Source: an uncultured Opitutia bacterium
GTDB taxonomy: Bacteria > Verrucomicrobiota > Verrucomicrobiae > Opitutales > UBA953
DNA: 5,758 nucleotides
Assembly: GCA_903859115.1 (NCBI GenBank)
Contig: CAIOLH010000193.1
Coordinates: 1 to 5,758 of the forward strand
Direction of reading: 5' to 3'
In this document: piece by piece, positions 1 to 5,208 of the stretch
Layout of the letters: every line of letters starts with the position of its first letter
Numbering within the stretch: the first letter of the stretch is position 1
The notes under the pieces: model-generated
The model's input: only the letters and a program-made list of their open reading frames with translations
Database searches by the model: none
Told to the model about the DNA's origin: nothing
Program-made: the position numbers and the translations under genes

Positions 1-1050
1 GGGCCGACTTCCGATGATCAGACTCGTGCCTCCATTGCTAAAGTTTTAGGCCTGAAATTACAACGTGTGGAATCCGCCGTAAAAAATCTCGAAACGTTAT
101 TCACCAAAATTGGACGAAAAGTTTCTCCCGCTGATTTAAGTCAGTGCACTGTTTTAGAAGGCGGAGAGAGTTTATCCAATCCCCATGGCACTGCTCCAGG
201 GATTTTTTATTGTGATGGTCGGACAACTTTAGCGATGCTACCTGGTCCGATTTTAGAACTTCATCCGATGTACGAGAATGAAGTGATTCCTCGACTTTGC
301 TCCATCGGTTGCGCCTCGGATGGTGAAGCCTATGTCCAAGTACGCACTTTTGGAATTGGGGCCGTGCCTTTAGAGCAAATTGTCCGTCCTTTAATTATTG
401 AAGGCATGGCTCTCACCTTCGGCACTCATACTGGAATTGTTGATGCTCGTATCACTTCTGGCACGAGCGGAGCTTGTTCGAAGAAACTTTGTGAAGTGGC
501 TAAATCTATTCGTGATGCGGTGGGCGATGACTTTGTCTGCACTGGCCACTCTTGTTTAGCTACGATTGTGGTCGAACAGTTGCGTAGTATGGAAAAAACC
601 ATCGCGTTGGCTGAATCATGCACGGGTGGATTATTAGCCGATTCTTTTACCGATATCCCTGGTGCTTCTAAAGTTTTTGCCGGTTCAGCGGTGTGCTACA
701 GCAATGATGCCAAAATAAATATTTTAGGAATTTCAGAATGTTTGATTGCTCAGCATGGTGCCGTTTCGGCCGAGTGCGCTGAAGCGATGGCGGTGGCTGC
801 GACCGAAAAATTCGGTACCGATTACGCTTTGTCTGTCACTGGTTTTGCCGGACCCGGCGGTGGTACTGATGAAAATCCCGTAGGCACCGTTTTTATTGGC
901 TATGCGACCCCCACGGGAGTTTGGTCCAAAAAAGTTTTCATGCACGGTGATCGCGCTCAAGTTAAACTTCGCGCCGTAAATACGGCACTCGATTGGATGC
1001 GTCGTCACATCACTAAATACGGTATCGAAGACTGCATTCGCGGGTCCTAA
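1..1050 (+). CDS. cinA: CinA family protein (nicotinamide-nucleotide amidase with N-terminal MoaB-like domain), 5'-partial
   Basis: The frame is open from base 1, giving 349 residues. The window begins inside the GPTSDD motif of the N-terminal molybdopterin-binding-like (COG1058) domain, so roughly 70-75 residues are missing, judged from the family's usual length of about 415. Visible N-domain landmarks are GPTSDD (1-6), GTAPG (63-67) and an LPGPILELHPM segment (80-90). The C-terminal deamidase (PncC-type) domain begins near residue 195, with AESCTGG (204-210), VCYSNDAK (231-238) and SVTGFAGPGGG (278-288). Ser206, Tyr233 and Lys238 match the Ser/Tyr/Lys set described for PncC. In the family, the C domain converts NMN to nicotinate mononucleotide in NAD recycling, and COG1058 domains have ADP-ribose pyrophosphatase activity; both act in the cytoplasm. 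The GTG at 67 is internal, not the true start. The gene reads intact to its TAA, and holA follows after 36 bases, probably in the same transcript. Family assignment is secure; competence involvement is not implied. Confidence 0.96.
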   Translation, partial: GPTSDDQTRASIAKVLGLKLQRVESAVKNLETLFTKIGRKVSPADLSQCTVLEGGESLSNPHGTAPGIFYCDGRTTLAMLPGPILELHPMYENEVIPRLCSIGCASDGEAYVQVRTFGIGAVPLEQIVRPLIIEGMALTFGTHTGIVDARITSGTSGACSKKLCEVAKSIRDAVGDDFVCTGHSCLATIVVEQLRSMEKTIALAESCTGGLLADSFTDIPGASKVFAGSAVCYSNDAKINILGISECLIAQHGAVSAECAEAMAVAATEKFGTDYALSVTGFAGPGGGTDENPVGTVFIGYATPTGVWSKKVFMHGDRAQVKLRAVNTALDWMRRHITKYGIEDCIRGS

Positions 1051-1078
1051 TATCTCCATCAATAGAAATGCTGTTGCC

Positions 1079-1117
1079 ACTCGGGCGTGACCAGTGAAAT
1101 TAAGGGCGTGCCCGAGT
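1079..1117 (+). promoter_or_regulatory. Hairpin enclosing the holA start codon
   Basis: ACTCGGGC at 1079-1086 is the exact reverse complement of GCCCGAGT at 1110-1117. The stem continues inward as G1087-T1109 and T1088-G1108 (both wobble in RNA) and G1089-C1107, giving 11 pairs around a 17-base loop. The left arm therefore contains the whole GTG start codon of holA, and the right arm contains the alternative GTG at 1108. In RNA this could hinder initiation unless ribosomes arriving from cinA, or another factor, open it. What is seen is the complementarity; the regulatory role is inferred, and an 8-base repeat at this spacing could also arise by chance. Confidence 0.45.
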
Positions 1118-2229
1118 TTCTTGCAGTCATCGCTGGTAAGGACGAATTCCTCGTCGAGGAAGACGCCGTTAAATTTTATCGTGCCGCTGTCAAAAAAGCT
1201 GGAGCGGATGCTGATTCACAGGTCATTTCTGCACAAATTACACGGGTAGAAGATGCCATACAAATCGAGCGCGAGTTCACTGAGGCGGTCTCCACGATGT
1301 CGATGTTTGGTGGGAAAAAAGTCATATGGCTCCGCAATCTAAATTGGATGGCCGGTACGAAGCAGTCAGAGTCAGCCGACGTTAAAGAATCCTTAACACA
1401 CATGCTCGAGCTTGTCGCCAAAAGCAACGACATGGTTTCGATTATTATTTCGGCTTCACCCTTGGACGGTCGTCGTAAAGATCTTCAGGTTTTAAAACCA
1501 GTCGCTAACGAATTCATTGTTCACACCTTCGCTGCGCCCAAACCTTGGGAAAGTCAGGGCGAACAAACGGTGATGCAGTTGGCTAAAGTAACGGAGAAAT
1601 TTAAAAGTTTAGGGGTCAAGTTTGAGCCTGACGTCCCAGAAGTTTTGGTGGGTCGAGTGGGTGAGTCTACACGCATGGTTTTAATGGAAGCCGAAAAACT
1701 TGCCATCTACGTTGGGCCCGGTGGAACCGTGAAAGCTCGTGATGTACTTTTTATTGTTCCACCTTTTGGTGAAGGAGAATTTTTTGAACCCATCGAAGCC
1801 TTCGCGGCTCGTGACTTAAATTGGGCTTTGGAATCTTTAGATCGTTATTTTTTCAACGAAAGTTCATGTCGTCCATTAATCATCGCCTTGCAGAATAGAA
1901 TTCGTTTACTCATCCAAGTTCGCTCCTTGGCTGACTCGGGTGATGTTAAGCTTACTGCGTCGGGTATTCAGAAGGGACAATTTGAAGTCGCTGTGGGTCG
2001 ACATAGTGCAACTTTTGGTTCTGCTACAAAATCTTCGGCCAATGTTTTTTCACAAAATTCTTGGTATTTAACCACTCAAGTAGCTCCCGCGGCATTCCAC
2101 TATACCTTGAGTGAATTGATTGATTTACAGTTAGCCTGCACGGAATGCTTCGATATTTCTAACTCGGGAGGGGATGATGAGGTCGCCCTGCGCGCCCTAT
2201 TCCTGAGAGCGCTTGCCGTTCGTCGGTAA
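1087..2229 (+). CDS. holA: DNA polymerase III subunit delta (clamp loader)
   Basis: This 380-residue protein has the length and layout of HolA, the delta subunit that opens the beta sliding clamp within the clamp-loader complex. The N-terminal domain carries the family motif AGKDEFLVEEDA (16-27) and a MFGGKKVIWLRN segment (73-84), which corresponds to the conserved strand preceding the 'lid'. The middle domain includes ISASPLDGRRKDL (121-133) and EAEKLAIY (201-208). The collar-type C-terminal helical domain starts around 227 and ends with an arginine-rich helix (about 366-380). No Walker A motif is present, as expected for delta. The sequence is divergent, as this subunit usually is, so the call rests on motif order and length. 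GTG 1087 is the first start after an in-frame TAG at 1063, but no Shine-Dalgarno sequence precedes it. GTG 1108 (residue 8) is a credible alternative start. A hairpin can cover both codons. purB begins 22 bases after the stop. Confidence 0.88.
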   Translation: MTSEIKGVPEFLAVIAGKDEFLVEEDAVKFYRAAVKKAGADADSQVISAQITRVEDAIQIEREFTEAVSTMSMFGGKKVIWLRNLNWMAGTKQSESADVKESLTHMLELVAKSNDMVSIIISASPLDGRRKDLQVLKPVANEFIVHTFAAPKPWESQGEQTVMQLAKVTEKFKSLGVKFEPDVPEVLVGRVGESTRMVLMEAEKLAIYVGPGGTVKARDVLFIVPPFGEGEFFEPIEAFAARDLNWALESLDRYFFNESSCRPLIIALQNRIRLLIQVRSLADSGDVKLTASGIQKGQFEVAVGRHSATFGSATKSSANVFSQNSWYLTTQVAPAAFHYTLSELIDLQLACTECFDISNSGGDDEVALRALFLRALAVRR

Positions 2230-2263
2230 AAATGATACGACTCGTTTAAAAATGGATACCGAC
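2222..2263 (+). repeat. Short inverted repeat spanning the holA stop and purB start
   Basis: GTCGGTA (2222-2228) and TACCGAC (2257-2263) are exact reverse complements, separated by 28 bases. The left arm overlaps the holA stop codon, and the purB ATG (2252-2254) sits in the loop just before the right arm. A seven-base match at this spacing is expected several times by chance in a window of this size, so function is doubtful. Confidence 0.25.
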
Positions 2264-3682
2264 TTCGTTCCAAATGTTCTTGCCGATCGCTACGCATCCG
2301 CAGCGATGAAGTCTATTTGGTCCACTCGCGGTAGAATTATTTTAGAACGCGAGTATTGGATTGCCGTGATGAAAGCTCAAAAAGAATTGGGCTTAGAGAT
2401 TCCTGCTCAGGCGATTGCGGCATACGAAAAAGTAAAAGACCAAGTTGATTTAAATTCGATTCGTCAGCGTGAGGAAACCACCCGTCACGACGTGAAAGCT
2501 CGCATCGATGAATTTTGTGCCCTCGCTGGATTTGAACACGTGCACAAAGGCCTCACGAGTCGCGACTTAACCGAGTCGGTCGAACAACTCCAAGTTTATC
2601 GCTCCCTTCAATTAATCCGTGCTAAAGCCGTTGCTGCAGTCGTGGCATTAGCCCGTCGTGCAGAAGCCGATCGCGCTCTATTAATTTCAGCTCGCACTCA
2701 CAATGTCGCCGCTCAGCCAACCACCGTCGGCAAAAGATGGGCGATGTTTGGCGAGGAATTTTTAAGAGGCCTTAATCAAATTGATGGTGAGATTAATCAA
2801 TTTGCTGCACGCGGACTCAAGGGCGCCGTGGGCACACAGTTGGATCAATTAACACTGTTTTCAGGTGATAAACAAAAAGTAGCCCAATTAGAAAAGCAGG
2901 TTTTAGTGCACTTGGGTATACCGCATGTTTTAGGGGCGGTTGGACAAGTCTATCCACGTTCGATGGATCTCGAAGTGATATCATCATTATTATCTTTGGC
3001 CTCCGGCCCTTCGTCCTTTGCTAAAACACTGCGTTTAATGTCCGGTCATGAATTAGCGAGTGAAGGATTTTTACCTGGTCAGGTCGGTTCCTCTGCAATG
3101 CCACACAAAATGAATGCCCGCACTTGTGAGCGCATTAATGGATTTCATGTGATCCTTCGTGGTTACTTGGCGATGGCTGCATCATTGTCGGGCGAGCAAT
3201 GGAATGAGGGCGACGTTTCTTGTTCAGTCGTCCGTCGTGTTATGCTTCCCGATAGTTTCCTCGCAATCGACGGATTGCTCGAAGCCTTTTTAACTGTGTT
3301 GGCTCAGATGGAAGTTAATCAGTCGGTCGTGGAACGTGAATCGAAACATTATTTACCGTTCTTAATGACGACCACTTTCTTAATGGAAGCCGTCAAAGCG
3401 GGTGCGGGTCGCGAGCAAGCCCACGAAGCGATTAAGGAGCATGCTATCGCTGTAGCTAAAGATTTACGTTCCGGTAAGATTGATAAAAATAATTTAGTGG
3501 AACGCCTGGCCGATGATCAGCGTTTGCGGTTAACTCGATCTGCCTTGGATAAAGCGATGGCTCAAGTGGGCGAGTTGACGGGCATGGCCCAGGCCCAGGT
3601 CGATGCCTTTTCGCAGTCGGCACAGGCTTGGCTTAAAAAAGTCCCCGAGGCGGGCCAAATTAAGCCTGGGCGGATTCTTTAG
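2252..3682 (+). CDS. purB: Adenylosuccinate lyase (fumarase/aspartase superfamily)
   Basis: The 476-residue enzyme catalyses two fumarate-releasing steps of purine synthesis: SAICAR to AICAR, and adenylosuccinate to AMP. It acts as a cytosolic homotetramer in the known family. Key motifs are RYASAAM (13-19), TRHDVKAR (77-84), HKGLTSRDLTE (98-108), ARTHN (147-151) with the expected general-acid His150, and the superfamily signature GSSAMPHKMN (279-288), whose serine pair (280/281) holds the catalytic base on the flexible loop. Further landmarks are QWNEGDV (316-322) and a C-terminal GRIL (473-476). The HKGLTSRD, THNVAAQ, QVYPRS and GSSAMPHKMN wording resembles, from memory, actinobacterial PurB (about 472-475 residues) more than the E. 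coli or B. subtilis types. I chose ATG 2252 because the protein then begins near the conserved RYAS motif and leaves a 22-base gap after holA. A TTG at 2213 would add 13 unconserved-looking residues and overlap holA by 17 bases. No Shine-Dalgarno motif is visible for either start. Confidence 0.96.
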   Translation: MDTDFVPNVLADRYASAAMKSIWSTRGRIILEREYWIAVMKAQKELGLEIPAQAIAAYEKVKDQVDLNSIRQREETTRHDVKARIDEFCALAGFEHVHKGLTSRDLTESVEQLQVYRSLQLIRAKAVAAVVALARRAEADRALLISARTHNVAAQPTTVGKRWAMFGEEFLRGLNQIDGEINQFAARGLKGAVGTQLDQLTLFSGDKQKVAQLEKQVLVHLGIPHVLGAVGQVYPRSMDLEVISSLLSLASGPSSFAKTLRLMSGHELASEGFLPGQVGSSAMPHKMNARTCERINGFHVILRGYLAMAASLSGEQWNEGDVSCSVVRRVMLPDSFLAIDGLLEAFLTVLAQMEVNQSVVERESKHYLPFLMTTTFLMEAVKAGAGREQAHEAIKEHAIAVAKDLRSGKIDKNNLVERLADDQRLRLTRSALDKAMAQVGELTGMAQAQVDAFSQSAQAWLKKVPEAGQIKPGRIL

Positions 3683-3702
3683 TATCAATAAGTCCTAAAG
3701 AA
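3675..3702 (+). repeat. Inverted repeat at the purB stop codon
   Basis: TTCTTTAG (3675-3682) and CTAAAGAA (3695-3702) are perfect reverse complements around a 12-base loop. The left arm includes the purB TAG stop. The stem is AT-rich and is followed by purines rather than a T run, so it is not a typical intrinsic terminator. It may instead protect the purB 3' end, or form the first element of the structured spacer before pfp. Confidence 0.4.
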
Positions 3703-3707
3703 AAGGG

Positions 3708-3758
3708 TGGGGTTGGTTTTCCGTATTGCCAATAGGCGAGGGGCTAACCAGAACCCCA
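3708..3758 (+). promoter_or_regulatory. Bulged hairpin in the purB-pfp spacer, possible pfp leader or attenuator
   Basis: TGGGGTT (3708-3714) pairs with AACCCCA (3752-3758), then GGTT (3715-3718) pairs with AACC (3746-3749), leaving a two-base bulge (3750-3751). The 27-base interior holds a small TATT/AATA hairpin (3724-3734). G-T wobbles could extend the base outward. The CCCC at 3754-3757 could instead pair with GGGG at 3740-3743, giving a mutually exclusive, smaller hairpin. Only four T follow (3759-3762), so this is at best a weak terminator. A leader-type switch for pfp, or partial termination after purB, is inference. I found no convincing promoter and no known riboswitch pattern in the 98-base spacer. 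Confidence 0.45.
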
Positions 3759-3780
3759 TTTTAAACCTCTGCACAATACC

Positions 3781-5088
3781 ATGTCCTCCTTATCTGGAAA
3801 TCTTCTCGTCGCACAAAGCGGCGGACCCACGCCGGTGATTAACGCCAGCCTCGCTGGTGTGATTGCTGAAGCCCTCAATCATGAAGACGAAATTGTCGAT
3901 ATCTTGGGTGGCTTGAACGGTATTCAAGGTGTCTTACACGAACAGTTGATCGACCTCGCGAGCGAAACTCAGCAAACTTTACGCAACCTCGAGCACACTC
4001 CTGGTGCCGCTCTCGGTACCTGCCGCTATAAAGTTAAGAAAGCGGAAGACTTCGATCGCATCCTCCAAGTTTTTGAAGCGCATAATATTCGTTACTTCCA
4101 CTACATCGGTGGCAACGACTCTCAAGACACTGCTGCAAAAATCGATGCCCTAGCGAAAGAGCGTGGTTATGAACTGCGCGTCATCGGCGTACCAAAGACG
4201 ATCGATAACGATTTACCATTAACTGATCACTGTCCCGGATATGGTTCCGTAGCTAAGCACATCGCTTTAACCGTTCGCGAAATGTCCTTGGACAACGCGG
4301 CGATGGGGCAGAACGATTTCGTATCGATTTTAGAGGTCATGGGCCGCAATGCAGGCTGGTTAGCTGCTTCTTCAGTTTTAGCTCAACGTCGCGAAAAGAG
4401 TGACGACAACGGCAAGAATGCCTCCAAGAACACTCATTACGGATGCACCGCTCCTCACATCGTTTTACTTCCTGAAGTTCCTTTCAACGCCGACAATTTC
4501 GTTCAACGCGTTCAAGAAGTTCTCAAACACAACGCACATTGTTTCGTGGTCGTATCCGAAGGTGTTCAAGACGAAGCCGGAAATTATTTAGGTGCAGATA
4601 CATCCAGCACCGATGCTTTCGGTCACGCTGTTCTCGGTGGCGCTGGTGAATATTTACGCACTCTCGTTGAAGGTCGCTTCGACGGCGTTAAGGCTCGTGC
4701 CTCTAAACTCGGTATCTCCCAACGCGCTGCTTCACATAATTCTTCCAAGACCGACGTCGAAGAAGCCAAACTCTGTGGGCGCGAAGCTGTCAAAGCCGCG
4801 ATCAAAGGCGAGTCCGGTAAAATGGTCATCTTACATCGTTCCACCAAGGAGCAATATGCCGTAGAAACCAGCCTGGCACCTCTCACCGACATTGCTAATG
4901 GCGTCAAAGCCTTCCCTGAGAAGTGGATCGGCGAGGATAAGATGTCCATCCACCCTGAGTTTGTTCGTTATGCGTTACCCCTCATCCAAGGTGAGTTGCA
5001 ACTGCCTTATGAACAAGGACTTCCGCGTTATGCTCAGCTCTCAGCAGTGCGCGTTCAGCGTAAATTAGAGGCTTATCAGACTGTCTAA
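3781..5088 (+). CDS. pfp: 6-phosphofructokinase, probably pyrophosphate-dependent (PPi-PFK)
   Basis: This 435-residue PfkA-superfamily enzyme interconverts fructose 6-phosphate and fructose 1,6-bisphosphate. Motifs in order are SGGPTPVINAS (13-23), LGTCRYK (78-84), the phosphoryl-donor motif GGNDS (110-114), the catalytic segment PKTIDNDL (138-145), EVMGRNAGWLA (185-195), LLPE (229-232), VVSEG (257-261) and a sugar-phosphate segment near 309-325. Two residues point to PPi rather than ATP: Asp113, where ATP enzymes have Gly (GGDGS), and Lys139, where they have Gly (PGTIDND). Asn112 replaces the usual first Asp of GGDD. Compared with E. coli PfkA, recalled from memory, there are about 20 extra residues around 203-222, a hydrophilic stretch rich in Asp, Asn and Lys. 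A PPi enzyme would make this step reversible and usable for gluconeogenesis. The ATG is clear but has no Shine-Dalgarno motif. Its codon choice is C-rich (9 of 11 Phe codons are TTC), suggesting high expression. It lies 98 bases after purB, across a structured spacer, and ends at a strong terminator. Confidence 0.93.
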   Translation: MSSLSGNLLVAQSGGPTPVINASLAGVIAEALNHEDEIVDILGGLNGIQGVLHEQLIDLASETQQTLRNLEHTPGAALGTCRYKVKKAEDFDRILQVFEAHNIRYFHYIGGNDSQDTAAKIDALAKERGYELRVIGVPKTIDNDLPLTDHCPGYGSVAKHIALTVREMSLDNAAMGQNDFVSILEVMGRNAGWLAASSVLAQRREKSDDNGKNASKNTHYGCTAPHIVLLPEVPFNADNFVQRVQEVLKHNAHCFVVVSEGVQDEAGNYLGADTSSTDAFGHAVLGGAGEYLRTLVEGRFDGVKARASKLGISQRAASHNSSKTDVEEAKLCGREAVKAAIKGESGKMVILHRSTKEQYAVETSLAPLTDIANGVKAFPEKWIGEDKMSIHPEFVRYALPLIQGELQLPYEQGLPRYAQLSAVRVQRKLEAYQTV

Positions 5089-5108
5089 TTTTACCTAAAA
5101 ATTGCATG

Positions 5109-5143
5109 AAAGGCTAAGACTTTAGGGTCTTAGCCTTTTTTTT
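5109..5143 (+). terminator. Intrinsic (Rho-independent) terminator after pfp
   Basis: AAGGCTAAGAC (5110-5120) and GTCTTAGCCTT (5127-5137) form an 11-base-pair perfect stem with a six-base loop. One more A-T pair (5109/5138) can extend it. The right arm runs into eight consecutive T (5136-5143). It lies about 20 bases after the pfp stop and should end the pfp transcript. The stem with its following T run is the strongest non-coding signal in the window. Confidence 0.93.
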
Positions 5144-5153
5144 GTCTTACTTA

Positions 5154-5180
5154 TTGCACAAACGAGTTATTATTTATAAA
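5154..5180 (+). promoter_or_regulatory. Candidate sigma70-like promoter for the FecR-domain gene
   Basis: TTGCAC (5154-5159) resembles a -35 box. TATAAA (5175-5180) resembles a -10 box at a short 15-base spacing; TAAATT (5177-5182) would give 17 bases with a weaker match. The pair sits just after the pfp terminator and about 30 bases before the ATG at 5209, in AT-rich DNA (5161-5208). The position is right, but AT-rich sequence yields such matches easily, and promoter consensus in this lineage is unknown. Confidence 0.4.
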
Positions 5181-5208
5181 TTATTTCTCCCCAATAATAC
5201 CTTTTTTT

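Noticed and set aside
733..1080. Minus-strand open frame of 115 codons opposite cinA
   Set aside because: It lies antisense to well-conserved CinA catalytic motifs and has no recognisable domain. The same applies to the shorter minus-strand frames opposite holA and pfp.
1068..1097. Nine-codon mini-ORF starting at ATG 1068 and overlapping the holA start
   Set aside because: Too short to support from sequence alone, with no Shine-Dalgarno motif. It could be a coupling peptide, but nothing distinguishes it from chance.
2213..2251. TTG 2213 as purB start, overlapping holA by 17 bases
   Set aside because: The added 13 residues do not look like family sequence, the start codon is weaker and there is no Shine-Dalgarno support. 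ATG 2252 places RYAS at residue 13, as expected.
3705..3743. G-runs in the purB-pfp spacer as a G-quadruplex
   Set aside because: Only two-layer assemblies with a long loop are possible, and the same Gs pair better with the CCCC at 3754-3757.
4400..4864. Two + strand frames of 63 and 90 codons inside pfp
   Set aside because: They are out-of-frame readings of a gene whose own frame is intact and full of conserved motifs.
5168..5199. Inverted repeat TATTATT/AATAATA before the FecR-domain gene
   Set aside because: All A/T in an AT-rich stretch, so such a match is expected by chance and would be weak as a structure or operator.
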